Notes: a model not told the origin generated them from the sequence alone. A stretch of 64,000 nt of DNA from an uncultured Eubacteriales bacterium (GCA_902800625.1 CADCFG010000005.1:62001-126000), one strand, 5' to 3'; shown: positions 1 to 9,040, counted from the first letter of the stretch. Program-made: numbers and translations.

Positions 1-814
1 TGGCAAAGCGCACCAGGTCGCCGTCGTCCATGCCATGCAGCAGGCCATACACGCAGCCCGCCTTGAAGGTGTCCCCCGCACCAAGGGTGCTCTTTACCTC
101 CACGTCAAAGGGCTTCATCCGGCGGATGGGTTCGCCCTTCCTGCCATACAGCATCTCGCCGCCGCCCTGGGTGAGGATGGTCAGGCCGTCCGACGCCTCC
201 TTCAGCAGCGCCATCGCGTCCTCCGGCGCCATGCCCGCGTAGTGCTCCGAGAGGCACTCGTGGGAGATCACGTCCACGGCGGCATGGCGGTGCAGCGGCG
301 AACCGTGGGGACAGTCGATGGTCACATAGGGAACGCCTTGTCTGCGGCACAGCTCCGCCGCCAGCAGCGTCTCCTGACCAAAATAGGGGTCGATGGCCGC
401 GGCCCGGCAGCCGACGATGTCCGCTTCCCTGGGCACGCTCCACCAGCGCTTGCCCGAGGCAAACAGCGTCTGGAAGCGGCCCATCGGCGAGCGCGCCAGC
501 CCCGCGATCACCACGTAGTCCATCACACCGGGGTCGTCCTCCACGAAGTTCAGCGGGGTCAGGTCCACCGGCTTGTCCGCGTAAAAGCCCTTCAGCATCG
601 GCGCGACTCGGGTTCCGATCCAGGTGCCGTCCACCCGCACCGGCACGCCCAGCGAGGCCAGCACCGTGGCCGCCGTGCCCGTCTCGCCGCCGGGCAGGAA
701 GTACTGCGCCGCGATCTCGGAATACTCGTCGGGCTTCAAAAATCCGTCCCGCAGCAGGAACGAATGGGTGCCCAGTACCTGGCCGTATAGATAGGCCTCG
801 GGTTGCGGTTTCAT
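1..814 (-). CDS. PfkB-family sugar/nucleoside kinase (3' end cut by window edge)
   Basis: Cytoplasmic kinase of the ribokinase/PfkB superfamily, expected to phosphorylate a small sugar-like substrate with ATP. About 271 codons are visible of a usual 300-330, and the reading frame is open to the window edge. The stretch PGGETGTAATVLASLG (about residues 41-56) matches the N-terminal PfkB glycine signature, and GAGDTFKAG near the visible end matches signature 2, including the catalytic Asp of GAGD. The start ATG at 814 follows GGAGGG with an 8-nt spacer. It lies 24 nt downstream of the DinB/DUF3795 gene on the same strand, so one transcript with that gene and the TetR gene is likely. The substrate cannot be told from the sequence. 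Confidence 0.85.
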   Translation of the reverse strand, partial: MKPQPEAYLYGQVLGTHSFLLRDGFLKPDEYSEIAAQYFLPGGETGTAATVLASLGVPVRVDGTWIGTRVAPMLKGFYADKPVDLTPLNFVEDDPGVMDYVVIAGLARSPMGRFQTLFASGKRWWSVPREADIVGCRAAAIDPYFGQETLLAAELCRRQGVPYVTIDCPHGSPLHRHAAVDVISHECLSEHYAGMAPEDAMALLKEASDGLTILTQGGGEMLYGRKGEPIRRMKPFDVEVKSTLGAGDTFKAGCVYGLLHGMDDGDLVRFA

Positions 815-838
815 CTGTGAATCCCTCCTCACAGCCGT

Positions 839-1894
839 TCAGTTCTCCTCCAGGATCCTCAGGCCCTCCCGGTAGTCCTGCCCGAGGATCTCCTGCGTCT
901 TCTCGAAATCATATTTCTGATGGAGTCGGTCGTGGACCTGCAGAAACGCCTTCTTTCCATGCGCTCTGATATACATGGCCTGAGCCTTCGCGGCCAGTGC
1001 GCCGTCATTCGAGAGAATATAGAATCCCACTTCACAGCTCTCCAAATCGTCGCATTCGTAGCACCCGTCGATGCCCTTTCCCTGGCAACAGACCACATTG
1101 GGGCATTTCCCGTCCGGCGAGATCGTGGCGAAAGAGCAGATGTTGTACGCCGTCCGGCAGGGCCCGCACCACTCGCCCAGGAAGCAGTGGTTGCAGGAGA
1201 AGCCGCAGTACGCCACGGGATCGACACCCTTTCTCGCCCGCCTGCACAGTTGGTTCCTGATGCGCAGCATGGCCTCGATGTGCATGATCCAGTGGCGGCT
1301 GAAGGGCATCCTGATGAGCCCCAGCACGTCCCTTGAGCACCAGTAATCGATGAGCCATGACGCGTTCTCATCCTCGCTGACGCAGCCGGTGCGCCGCAGC
1401 TTATCGACCATGTCCTCCCCGAATTTGCGCTTCAGGTCGGAGTGTTCAATGCGAGAGAGGATTCCTTCGGTGGACTGCGCCACAGCCCGGGCATAGCGAC
1501 ACAGCGCCTTTACGTCCAGCTGCCTGGAAAACGCCGGGATGGCCTCCCCGGAAAGCTCGTTTCCGGTGGTGATGATCGGAGAGCGCACCGACTCCGAGAA
1601 GCCCTGCTCAAACAATACCTGCCGATCCCTGGCGATCATCTCGTGGGCCACGATGTCCTCGATGCGGAATATGTGCCAGATGGAATAGGCCAGCGTCTTT
1701 GAGTGATACCCCTTCGCCCCGGCAAAGGGCATCTGCCAAAACGCCTCGGGTGGACAGGTCGTCGCGATCTGCTGGATCTGCTCAAGCAGGCTCTTCCTGA
1801 GTTCCAGAAGCTTCTCCACACCCTCCCTGAAGGTGGCCTTCCTGGAGATCAGCGCCTGCATCTGCTTGTTCATGTCGGACCAGTCTTTGTTCAC
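839..1894 (-). CDS. DinB-like / DUF3795 cysteine-rich two-domain protein
   Basis: About 351 residues, function unknown. The N-terminal half (roughly 1-200) looks like a DinB-type four-helix bundle, with histidines in HSKTLAYSIWHIFRIED and RHWIMH that could bind a metal. The C-terminal part (about 240-300) is a compact cysteine cluster of DUF3795 type: CGFSCNHC, EWCGPC, CPNVVCC, CYECDDLESCE. It probably binds zinc or an Fe-S cluster. The start is taken as GTG at 1894 because GGAGGAGGG lies just upstream and because the GTG forms a 4-nt GTGA overlap with the TetR stop, which indicates translational coupling. A later ATG (MNKQMQ) is the alternative. Control by the neighbouring TetR protein is inferred from this coupling. 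Confidence 0.7.
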   Translation of the reverse strand: MNKDWSDMNKQMQALISRKATFREGVEKLLELRKSLLEQIQQIATTCPPEAFWQMPFAGAKGYHSKTLAYSIWHIFRIEDIVAHEMIARDRQVLFEQGFSESVRSPIITTGNELSGEAIPAFSRQLDVKALCRYARAVAQSTEGILSRIEHSDLKRKFGEDMVDKLRRTGCVSEDENASWLIDYWCSRDVLGLIRMPFSRHWIMHIEAMLRIRNQLCRRARKGVDPVAYCGFSCNHCFLGEWCGPCRTAYNICSFATISPDGKCPNVVCCQGKGIDGCYECDDLESCEVGFYILSNDGALAAKAQAMYIRAHGKKAFLQVHDRLHQKYDFEKTQEILGQDYREGLRILEEN

Positions 1895-2493
1895 GACGCG
1901 CCCTCCTCCCCGTATACCTTCACAAAGTGGCGGCTGAACGCCTCCACCCGCTTCATCACTTCCTCCGCCTGCCCCGGCTCCCGGTCGCACTGGTGGATAA
2001 GCGAGGAGATCGGCGCGGTGTAGGCGAGCGCCAGCATTTCCGGGTCGTCCCGCCGGATGAGGCCCCGGTCCATCATGGCGGCAAAGATGGGCGTGAACAT
2101 CTGCGTCAAGCCGGTCAAAAAGTGCTTCCCGGCCAGCGCCCTGGCCCGCTCGTCCCGGAACTGCTCGATGGCCAGCAGCTTGCGTGTCATCACGATCTTC
2201 TCGTCGTGGACGGTGAAATCCACCATGCCCATCGTCATCCGCACCAACCCCTCCAGGGAATCCGGCACTGGCGGCAGGTTCTCCGCCGATCCGAAGCGCT
2301 GGCCGTAGTAGGCGATCATCTGATCCAGCAGGGCGTCCCAGATGGCCTCCTTGCTGTCAAAGTGCTTGTACATCGAGCTCTTGACCAGCCCCAGCGCGGC
2401 GGTGAGCTCGCGGATGTTCGTGCCCGCATAGCCCTTTTGGGAAAACATCTCCAGCGCTTCCTCCAGAATCCTCTCCTTCGTGTCCTTCGCCAT
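1891..2493 (-). CDS. TetR/AcrR-family transcriptional regulator
   Basis: A 200-residue repressor-type protein. The N-terminal TetR helix-turn-helix covers about residues 3-50 (KERILEEALEMFSQKGY, then TNIRELTAALG and SSMYKHFDSKEAIW); the rest is the variable ligand-binding and dimerisation domain. The ATG at 2493 is chosen over an upstream in-frame start because it begins the conserved TetR N-terminus (MAKDTKERI) and follows GGAGGTGCTT. The gene is first in a minus-strand unit with the DinB/DUF3795 gene (GTGA overlap) and possibly the PfkB kinase. A perfect palindrome fills its own promoter, so autorepression released by a small ligand is the likely mode. The ligand is unknown. Confidence 0.88.
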   Translation of the reverse strand: MAKDTKERILEEALEMFSQKGYAGTNIRELTAALGLVKSSMYKHFDSKEAIWDALLDQMIAYYGQRFGSAENLPPVPDSLEGLVRMTMGMVDFTVHDEKIVMTRKLLAIEQFRDERARALAGKHFLTGLTQMFTPIFAAMMDRGLIRRDDPEMLALAYTAPISSLIHQCDREPGQAEEVMKRVEAFSRHFVKVYGEEGAS

Positions 2494-2511
2494 AAGCACC
2501 TCCGGGAAAAT

Positions 2512-2560
2512 AAGTGACCTTTCGTTCACATATTATAGTGAACGAAAGGTCACTTGTCAA
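2512..2560 (-). promoter_or_regulatory. Consensus promoter with palindromic TetR operator
   Basis: On the minus strand TTGACA (2555-2560) and TATAAT (2532-2537) are separated by exactly 17 bp, a perfect SigA-type promoter. Two 18-bp perfect inverted arms, 2512-2529 and 2538-2555, core GTGACCTTTCGTTCAC, surround the 8-bp -10 region. One arm fills the -35/-10 spacer and the other covers the start-site region, so a bound dimer would block RNA polymerase. The TetR start codon is about 35 nt downstream. Confidence 0.85.
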
Positions 2561-2778
2561 GACTTTTGCCAATTTCTGTGTGGGTCCGGGCGTTCTCCTG
2601 GCCTCCCCTACGTTTCAGACAGGTTTCACAGGTATCAATGCCAACCGCTGCCGCAGGCTCGCGGCCCTCGGGGGCTTCTTCATCCGGTCGGGCGGAAATG
2701 CCCTTCAAATCAGTACAGCTCGCCGGGATGATCTTACCGTGATCGTGCGACGTCCAGCAGGCTGGCGCAAGGGGCGCG

Positions 2779-3696
2779 TCATTGCAGGATCAAACGCTGG
2801 AGCACATGGCCGATGTCGTCATTGATGCAAATCGATTTGTCCAAAATCTCTTCCGGAGTAAACGCCTCTCCATAATTGACGCAGGCATAGGTGGCGTCCG
2901 GCCATTCCAGCGTCATGCGCATGAACGGCACTTTCACAATGGTCGGCGTGTTGGCGCCAATTCCCAGGTCGAGGAAGAGCGTCTTGCCTTCCCTGTGCTG
3001 CTCAAGATAGTTGTTATAGAGCATGGCATGTGCACGCCAGCCGTCGTCCTCCACAAAGGTATCGTCCGCCCTCAGGTTCATGGACATGGGCCTTCCGCAG
3101 CGCGGGCAGCGCGGCACCAGCTCCGTCGGCACGGTCATTTTCAGCGTCACGCCTTCGGGGATGGTCAAATCGCCGTAATCGGCGATGACGAGGCCCTGCG
3201 CTTCCACCATCTTCCTCACAGTTTCTTTGTTGTCATAGGTCGCCTTGTGGCAGGGCTTGGAGCACTGCCACAGGCCGTAATCGCCCTGGGTATAGAACAG
3301 GCGCCGCTTGTCGAAGCCAGCGCGCTGGAAGCAATGATCCACGTTGGTGGTGATGACAAAGTAGTCCTTGTCCTTCACAAGCGACAGCAAATCCCCATAT
3401 ACCGGCTTCGGCGGGTCCATATAGCGATTGATGAAGATATACCTGCTCCAAAAGGCCCATTGTTCCTCCAACGATCCATATGGATAAAACCCCCCGGAAT
3501 ACATATCGTCGAAGTGATACTTTTCCCGGAAGTCGCCAAAGTATCGTTCAAACCGTTCTCCGGAATAGGTATACCCCGCCGACGTGGACAGCCCTGCGCC
3601 CGCACCGATCACGACCGCATCCGTTTCCTTCAGCGCGATACGCAGCTTTTCAATGCCTTTTTCCGTATCTCCAAAGACCACCTTGCCGCTGAACAT
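2779..3696 (-). CDS. Sir2-family protein, SirTM-like (predicted protein ADP-ribosyltransferase)
   Basis: A 305-residue sirtuin fold protein that binds NAD. GAGAGLSTSAGYTYSG (about 31-46) is the NAD-binding motif, TTNVD (116-120) stands in for TQNID, and C145, C149, C197 and C200 form the structural zinc site. The position of the usual catalytic His is Gln (TQGDYG, Q137), as in class M sirtuins that ADP-ribosylate proteins rather than deacylate them; N118 and Q137 fall at the numbers I recall for the streptococcal enzyme. The ATG at 3696 is preferred over a GTG at 3705, which has no usable ribosome binding site spacing. Classical SirTM partners (macrodomain protein, GcvH-like protein, lipoate ligase) are not nearby, so the target is unknown. 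Deacylase activity is less likely but not excluded. Confidence 0.75.
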   Translation of the reverse strand: MFSGKVVFGDTEKGIEKLRIALKETDAVVIGAGAGLSTSAGYTYSGERFERYFGDFREKYHFDDMYSGGFYPYGSLEEQWAFWSRYIFINRYMDPPKPVYGDLLSLVKDKDYFVITTNVDHCFQRAGFDKRRLFYTQGDYGLWQCSKPCHKATYDNKETVRKMVEAQGLVIADYGDLTIPEGVTLKMTVPTELVPRCPRCGRPMSMNLRADDTFVEDDGWRAHAMLYNNYLEQHREGKTLFLDLGIGANTPTIVKVPFMRMTLEWPDATYACVNYGEAFTPEEILDKSICINDDIGHVLQRLILQ

Positions 3697-3751
3697 CAGG
3701 CACACCGCCTTTCAAAGCCATTGATGGAACATTACAAGCCCTCTGAAATCC

Positions 3752-3797
3752 GCCGTTTGGCGAATTATCACATATCCCCGTTTGGTGAGCAAACGGC
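3752..3797 (-). promoter_or_regulatory. Candidate promoter of the sirtuin gene, within repeats
   Basis: Minus-strand TTGCTC (3787-3792), 17 bp, GATAAT (3764-3769) with an upstream TG. Inverted 8-mers GCCGTTTG (3752-3759) and CAAACGGC (3790-3797) bracket the promoter. CGTTTGGCGA and CGTTTGGTGA (starting at 3754 and 3779) are direct repeats about 25 bp apart. The arrangement suggests a regulator binding site. The rest of 3697-3970 shows nothing I recognise. Confidence 0.4.
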
Positions 3798-3970
3798 AAA
3801 GCGCGGGATATGCAGCCCGAGCCCGGCCCCTCGAGCGCCATCCTTCCCCGGCACGCCAACTGACAGGGCATATCTGCTCCGCTACGCCCGCCGTATCTGC
3901 TGGCTGCCTTGTGGACAGGGGCCGTGGTTCACATCGTCGAACCGACGCTTTCCTGAAATGGCGTCACCCT

Positions 3971-4864
3971 TCATTCACCCAGCACCTTCTTCACGAACGT
4001 CCCCACCGCTTCGGCATACATGGCCGGGTCGGTGAGCACGGAATTGGCGTGCTTCGCGCCGGGGATCAGCACCAGCCGCTTTTCTCCCCGGGTGGCGTCG
4101 AACATCCTCTGGCTGTGGTCGGGAGTGATGAAGTCGTCCTCCGCGCCGTGGATGAACAGCAGGGGCGCCCGGCTTTCGGCCAGGCTGTCGATGGGCCGCA
4201 TCCGGCCGAAGCCGTAGCCATAGCGCAGCTTGGCGCAGGCGCTGGCAACGTGCACCAGCACGCCCGGCAGCTTCATGGCCCTCAGGCCGCCCACCAGCAC
4301 GGGCGTGATCTCTGCAAAGCCGCAGTCCGCCACGGCGAAATCCACCGCCGGGGCATATTTCAGCACCGCCACCGTGGTGGCCGCGCCCAGGGACTCCCCG
4401 TGCAGGCCCAGCGCCTTCATGTCGCCAAACCACGCCCGGGCGTCGGCGATGACCGCGTTCAAGTCTTCGCTTTCCCGCACGGAATAGGTACAGAAGGCGG
4501 GTGCGTTCAGCCCGTGGCCCCGCAGATCGTACACGATCAGGTTGAAACCCAGGTCGAGGTACAGCCTGCCGTATTTCAGCGCGCCGAAGCGGTTGTCGGT
4601 ATAGCCGTGGGAGATGATGACATACCTGTTCGATGGCTCGGGATTGCGCGCCAGCTGGCAATGCAGCGCGTAGCCGTCGCCGCTTTTGACGATATAATCC
4701 CGCTTTTCCAGGGCGTCGTACCAGCCCAGGTCATAGTGGGCCTCCTGCCAGGCCCGGGCCTCATCCAGCGTCTGGCGCTTGCCGGTCATGGCGAAGCGGG
4801 CCAGGTAGAAGCCCAACCCTACGATCACTGCCAGCAGCGCCAGGGCAATCCAAATCGCAATCAT
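3971..4864 (-). CDS. Membrane-anchored alpha/beta hydrolase
   Basis: A 297-residue serine hydrolase with one N-terminal membrane segment (about residues 2-25) and the hydrolase domain presumably outside the membrane. The nucleophile elbow is HGESLGA (about 153-159), preceded by an oxyanion-type HGYTDNR. The acid is probably in HGAEDDFITP and the general base in GAKHANSV near the C-terminus, giving a complete Ser-Asp-His triad. Length and layout resemble YqkD/BAAT-like hydrolases. The ATG is 1 nt after the stop of the cytidylate-kinase-like gene (TGA t ATG), so the two are translationally coupled. The substrate is unknown. Confidence 0.82.
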   Translation of the reverse strand: MIAIWIALALLAVIVGLGFYLARFAMTGKRQTLDEARAWQEAHYDLGWYDALEKRDYIVKSGDGYALHCQLARNPEPSNRYVIISHGYTDNRFGALKYGRLYLDLGFNLIVYDLRGHGLNAPAFCTYSVRESEDLNAVIADARAWFGDMKALGLHGESLGAATTVAVLKYAPAVDFAVADCGFAEITPVLVGGLRAMKLPGVLVHVASACAKLRYGYGFGRMRPIDSLAESRAPLLFIHGAEDDFITPDHSQRMFDATRGEKRLVLIPGAKHANSVLTDPAMYAEAVGTFVKKVLGE

Positions 4865-4865
4865 A

Positions 4866-5474
4866 TCACCTGTCCATCACCGCGATGATGGCGTCCGCCG
4901 CGCCCTCGTAGCCCAGGGTGGAGGTGTTCAACATCAAGTCGTAGTTCTTCGGGTCGCCCCAGACCTTGTCGGCAAAGAACTTGTTGTAGTTCTTGCGCTG
5001 GGCGTCCCGGCGCTTGATGTAGGATTCGATGCGGGTGGTCTCCACGCCGTCCACCGCGCGGGCGCGCTCGATGCGGTCCTGGATGTTGCTGGCGTAGATA
5101 AAGGCGTTCACGAAGGGCACGTGGGCCTCGGTCTTGAGGATGCGCGCCGTGCAGCGGCCCAGGAAGATGCAGGGGCCCTTGGCCACCAGCTGCTGCACCA
5201 GCCGCGACTGGGCTGAAAACACGCTGTAGGCCTGCTCCATCTTGTAGCCGGGGGTGGAGACGTTGGACATCATGGCGATGTCGGACAGTATGCCGCCCAC
5301 GCCCTTTTCGTCAAACTCCTCGATCACGCCCAGCTCGATGCCGTATTCCTTGCCGGCCATGGTCAGAAGGTTGCCGTCGTAGAACTCCATGCCCAGCTTT
5401 TCCGACAGGATGCGGGCCACTTCGCGGCCGCCGCTGCCGTATTCCCTGTCGATGACGATGCTCTTTTTGTTCAT
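4866..5474 (-). CDS. Cytidylate kinase-like family protein
   Basis: A 202-residue P-loop NTPase of the cytidylate_kin2 type common in Clostridia. The N-terminal IVIDREYGSGGREVARILSE carries the degenerate phosphate loop (GSGGRE), followed by a lid-like IFLGRCTA and an Arg-rich segment (RIESYIKRRDAQRKNYNKFF). The usual NMP-kinase GKGT motif is absent, so true CMP kinase activity is doubtful and the substrate is unassigned. The start is supported by AAGGAGG 9 nt upstream. It is the first gene of a two-gene unit with the downstream hydrolase. Confidence 0.8.
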   Translation of the reverse strand: MNKKSIVIDREYGSGGREVARILSEKLGMEFYDGNLLTMAGKEYGIELGVIEEFDEKGVGGILSDIAMMSNVSTPGYKMEQAYSVFSAQSRLVQQLVAKGPCIFLGRCTARILKTEAHVPFVNAFIYASNIQDRIERARAVDGVETTRIESYIKRRDAQRKNYNKFFADKVWGDPKNYDLMLNTSTLGYEGAADAIIAVMDR

Positions 5475-5529
5475 GCCGGATGCCTCCTTTATATCACCAC
5501 GTTAACTTTTGCCTCGGTTCTTTACTTAT

Positions 5530-5558
5530 ATTATACACAAATCGAGCCGACTTGTCCA
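5530..5558 (-). promoter_or_regulatory. Promoter for the cytidylate-kinase-like/hydrolase unit
   Basis: Minus-strand TGGACA (5553-5558), 17-bp spacer, TATAAT (5530-5535), giving a leader of about 50 nt before the ATG at 5474. Confidence 0.6.
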
Positions 5559-5562
5559 CACC

Positions 5563-5591
5563 AAAACGCCCCCGGGAGCATCCCGGGGGCG
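5563..5591 (-). terminator. Terminator of the LRR protein gene
   Basis: An 11-bp perfect GC stem (5567-5577 with 5581-5591, loop GCA), followed on the minus strand by TTTT. It lies about 20 nt beyond the stop of the LRR gene. A related but imperfect hairpin occurs on the other side of that gene at 9041-9079. Confidence 0.75.
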
Positions 5592-5611
5592 CTTCATTCA
5601 ACTGTGTACCA

Positions 5612-8600
5612 TTATTCTCCCGGATGGTCGATCCACACGTCGCCGCAGCCCTCAAAGGCGTCCTCGGCGACGGTCTGCACGCTGGCAGGGATCCGCACAT
5701 AGACCAGGTTCGGGCAGTTCGCGAAGGCCCGCGGCCCGATGCTCACGCAGCCATCGGGCACGACCACGCACTGACACGCCGCGCCGGCGAAGGCCTCCGT
5801 GTCAATGGCCGTGAGGTTCGCGGGCAGCTCCAGGATGTCCAGGTCCTCCCGGGCCGGCAGGATGCGCACCACGCAGGATCGCTCGATGCCGTCGTCGGTG
5901 GTCGCCGTGATGGTCACTTCGTTGCCCGGCCGCCTGCCGTACACGTTGCCGCTTTCGTCGACGGTGGCCAGCTTTTCATCCTCGCTGCGCCAGGTCAGGT
6001 TGACTTCCGCGCCCTCCGGCACGATCTTCACGACGGGGACCGGCGTGTTCTCCCGGGCAAAGACGCCCATCCGCTCCGGCAGCTCGAATCCCGTGGCACG
6101 GCCATAGCAGGTCACCTCCACCGACGCGGAGGCACTGCCCACCGTCGCGGTGATCGTGGCCACGCCCGGCTTGAACGCGGTGATTCTGCCGTCTGCGTCC
6201 ACGGATGCTACATCCGGGTCGGTGCTGGTCCAGGTGACGGTCGGGTGGTCATGGGACGGGAAGACGGACGGCTCAACCTTCTCGCTGTGGCCGTATTCAA
6301 TGCGCAGCGTCTCCGGCAGCGTCACCTCGCGAATCGCGTCCAGGTCAACGTATTGCAAGTATACGATTGGATTCCCATTCTCCTGCGCCCAGTAATCCGC
6401 CTCTGAGTACTTGTTGCAGTAGATGGTGACCGAAGAGTCAATAGCGCTAACGCCTATGGATACAACGCTGTCAGGGATTTCTATCCTGGTCAGGCTGCAG
6501 TTGGCGAAAGCAAGATCGGCTATACTCGTCACACTGTCCGGGATCGAGACGCTCGTCAGGCTTCTTTCCCTCCAGAATGCCGAGTTGCCAATGCTCGTCA
6601 CTCCATCTTCAATGACAACCCTTTTGATCCCATCTGCGAAGTTGCCGCCGTAATAAAAATCTTTCATCTCCCCCTTCCCTCTGATGGTCAACAAGCCCTC
6701 GTCATTCAGCGTCCAGGTCAGGTTGTCGTCATCTGCCCCGCAGGTGCCGGAAGCAACAATTCCAGTTGCAAGGATCTCTTCTTGCGCGACCAGCACTATC
6801 CCGCACCGCGAGCAGTGGCTGCCCTCGGTCAAGCCATTTTCCGTGTGGGTCGGTTTGACGGCCTCGTCGATTACTTCCGCGTGTCCCAGCGCCTCGACCA
6901 CTTCCTGCTCGGTCAATACCTCGTTGCACCGCGAGCAATGCTTGCCCTCGGTCAAACCCGTTTCCGTACACGTCGGCGCAACGGCTTCATCGATCACTTC
7001 ATCGTGTATTATTCGACGGGGAATATAATTGGTTGCCGCATACTCGTAAGCCTTGGATTCACACGGCACAAATAACGCGAACGTCGCGCCGCCAGAAAAG
7101 ACACACTCACCGAAGTCGGTCACGCTTCTTGGCAGAGAGATTTTCACCATATTTGAGCATCCGCTGAAAGCATTGTTACCAATGCTTTTCACGCCTTCCG
7201 GGATCGTCACACTTGTCAAGCTGCTGCAACCGTGAAAAGTGCCGGAGTCAATGCTTGTCACGCTATCCGGAATCGTAACGCTGCTCAGGCTGCTGCAGTC
7301 TCGAAAAGTATATTTCCCAATGCTCGTCACGCTGCCCGGAATCGTCACACTCATCAAGCTGGCGCAATTCTCGAAAGCCATCTCGCCGATACTCGTCACG
7401 CTGTCCGGAATCGTCACGCTCGCGAGATTGCCGCAATTAGAGAACGCGTGACTGCCGATGGTTGTCACTCTTCCTGGAATCTCCACGTCTGTCAAACTGG
7501 CACAGCCAGCAAAGGCATTATAGCTAATGCTCGTCACGCTGTCCGGAATCGTGATGCTCGTCAAGCTACTACAACCAGAAAAAGTATGGCCTCCAATACT
7601 CGTCACGCTGCCTGAAACTGTCACGTCCGTCAAGCTGACGCAATTCTGGAACGCGCCACCCTCAAGGCTCGTCACGCTATCCGGGATCGTGATGCTTGTC
7701 AGGTTGCTGCAGTTATTGAAAGCATAAACGCCAATGCTCGTCACGCTTTCCGGAATCGTCACGCTCGTCAGGCTACTGCAGCTGTCGAAAGCATAATTGC
7801 CAATGCACGTAACGCCATCCGGGACCACAACGCTAATCGCATCTTTGTCCACATTGCTGATTTCAAGCCTGTTAACGACGGTATCGTCGTAATAGTACCT
7901 CAAATCAAAAGCGTCGATCGACGTGCGAAAGGAATGGTCACTCTTGCCAAGCGCTTTTGCGCCATCCTTGCCAATATTGGCGTAAAACGTCGCAGGGCAT
8001 CCGGAGAAAGCGTTGAACCCAACGCTCGTCAAGCCGTCTGGAATCTCCACACGCGTCAGGCTTTCGCATTTGTAAAATGCGTTATAGCCTATACTCGTCA
8101 CACTGTCCGGAATCGTCACATCCGCCAGACTGCTGCAATTTTTGAATGCGTTATCACCAATCTTCGTCACGCCATCTGGAATCCTCACACTGGTCGCGTC
8201 CTGGTCCACGCTAAAGATTTCAAGATTGGCAAGGTCTTCGCCGTCGTATACGTACTTCAAGTCATAGTTGCTGCCCACTGTACGGAAAGAATACTTTGCC
8301 TTGCCAAGCGCCTTGGCGCCAGCGCTGTTCACAGTGGCATATCGAATCGCTCCACAACCATAGAAAACACTGGTGCCAACGCTCGTCACACCATCCGGGA
8401 TCGTCACGCTTGTCAGACTGCTGCATTCATAAAAAGCATTGTCGCCAATGCTCGTTACACCGTCCGGTATCGTCACACTCGCCAGGCCGCTGCAATTAGA
8501 GAAGGTAGTGGAGCCAATACTCGTCACATTCGTTGGAATGGTAAAGGCCGTCAGACTTGTGCAGCCTCCGAAGGCGGCGTTTCCAATGCTGGTCACGCTG

Positions 8601-8911
8601 TCGGCAATCGAAATGCTTTGCATGTTCTTGCAGCCACTGAACGCCATTTCACAAATGCTCGTAGCCCCTTCGTTGATCACAACATTTACGATCGCCAGTT
8701 TTGTTCTGCTGCCATTAAACTTCGATGTCATCTCACCCGTGCCGGTGATGGTCAGCAGACCTTCATCGCTCAGCTTCCAATTCAAATGATCGCCGCAGGA
8801 ACCAGTTTGGACAATCGCAGCCTTCGCTGCAGGGCTTGCCAGGATCAGGCCCGCGGCAAACACCAGTGCAAACGCAAACACGGCCGCAAAGAATCTGTAT
8901 CCGCGCTTCAT
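5612..8911 (-). CDS. Secreted BspA-like leucine-rich repeat protein with bacterial Ig-like domain
   Basis: A 1099-residue surface or secreted protein. Residues 1-35 are a signal peptide (KR, then a hydrophobic core ending ASPAAKAA). A long array of 23-residue LRR_5 (BspA/TpLRR) repeats, consensus [19 protein letters not shown], fills about 60-640. Two copies of a module with HCSRC follow at about 640-720, a second short LRR block, a Big_2-like Ig domain at about 855-940 ([16 protein letters not shown]), a second Ig-like segment and a final LRR cap to the C-terminus. No LPxTG or SLH anchor is present. The ATG at 8911, not 8917, is favoured by GGGGG at 7 nt. Related proteins mediate adhesion or protein binding; the role here is inferred only. 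Confidence 0.88.
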   Translation of the reverse strand: MKRGYRFFAAVFAFALVFAAGLILASPAAKAAIVQTGSCGDHLNWKLSDEGLLTITGTGEMTSKFNGSRTKLAIVNVVINEGATSICEMAFSGCKNMQSISIADSVTSIGNAAFGGCTSLTAFTIPTNVTSIGSTTFSNCSGLASVTIPDGVTSIGDNAFYECSSLTSVTIPDGVTSVGTSVFYGCGAIRYATVNSAGAKALGKAKYSFRTVGSNYDLKYVYDGEDLANLEIFSVDQDATSVRIPDGVTKIGDNAFKNCSSLADVTIPDSVTSIGYNAFYKCESLTRVEIPDGLTSVGFNAFSGCPATFYANIGKDGAKALGKSDHSFRTSIDAFDLRYYYDDTVVNRLEISNVDKDAISVVVPDGVTCIGNYAFDSCSSLTSVTIPESVTSIGVYAFNNCSNLTSITIPDSVTSLEGGAFQNCVSLTDVTVSGSVTSIGGHTFSGCSSLTSITIPDSVTSISYNAFAGCASLTDVEIPGRVTTIGSHAFSNCGNLASVTIPDSVTSIGEMAFENCASLMSVTIPGSVTSIGKYTFRDCSSLSSVTIPDSVTSIDSGTFHGCSSLTSVTIPEGVKSIGNNAFSGCSNMVKISLPRSVTDFGECVFSGGATFALFVPCESKAYEYAATNYIPRRIIHDEVIDEAVAPTCTETGLTEGKHCSRCNEVLTEQEVVEALGHAEVIDEAVKPTHTENGLTEGSHCSRCGIVLVAQEEILATGIVASGTCGADDDNLTWTLNDEGLLTIRGKGEMKDFYYGGNFADGIKRVVIEDGVTSIGNSAFWRERSLTSVSIPDSVTSIADLAFANCSLTRIEIPDSVVSIGVSAIDSSVTIYCNKYSEADYWAQENGNPIVYLQYVDLDAIREVTLPETLRIEYGHSEKVEPSVFPSHDHPTVTWTSTDPDVASVDADGRITAFKPGVATITATVGSASASVEVTCYGRATGFELPERMGVFARENTPVPVVKIVPEGAEVNLTWRSEDEKLATVDESGNVYGRRPGNEVTITATTDDGIERSCVVRILPAREDLDILELPANLTAIDTEAFAGAACQCVVVPDGCVSIGPRAFANCPNLVYVRIPASVQTVAEDAFEGCGDVWIDHPGE

Positions 8912-8947
8912 ATTCATACCCCCTGACAGTATACTATGTTAATATGA

Positions 8948-8976
8948 ATTATAACAAAATAACCTATTAATGTCAA
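8948..8976 (-). promoter_or_regulatory. Consensus promoter of the LRR gene
   Basis: Minus-strand TTGACA (8971-8976), exactly 17 bp, TATAAT (8948-8953), about 35 nt upstream of the start codon. The match is perfect to the SigA consensus, suggesting strong expression. Confidence 0.8.
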
Positions 8977-9040
8977 TCGGTTTCGGTATGCGAATCGCCC
9001 ATTGCGCATCACTTTTCATCGGCGCATCGCTTGACGACGC

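Noticed and set aside
35..790. Long plus-strand open frame (251 codons)
   Set aside because: It is antisense to the PfkB kinase gene, with Arg/His-rich composition typical of shadows in GC-rich DNA.
3782..4888. Plus-strand open frame of 368 codons
   Set aside because: It lies opposite the alpha/beta hydrolase gene, which has motifs and a coupled start; this frame has none.
7150..8650. Regular ~69-bp DNA periodicity resembling a repeat array or CRISPR
   Set aside because: The period equals 23 codons of the LRR_5 protein repeat, the units vary at synonymous and loop positions, and the frame is open throughout.
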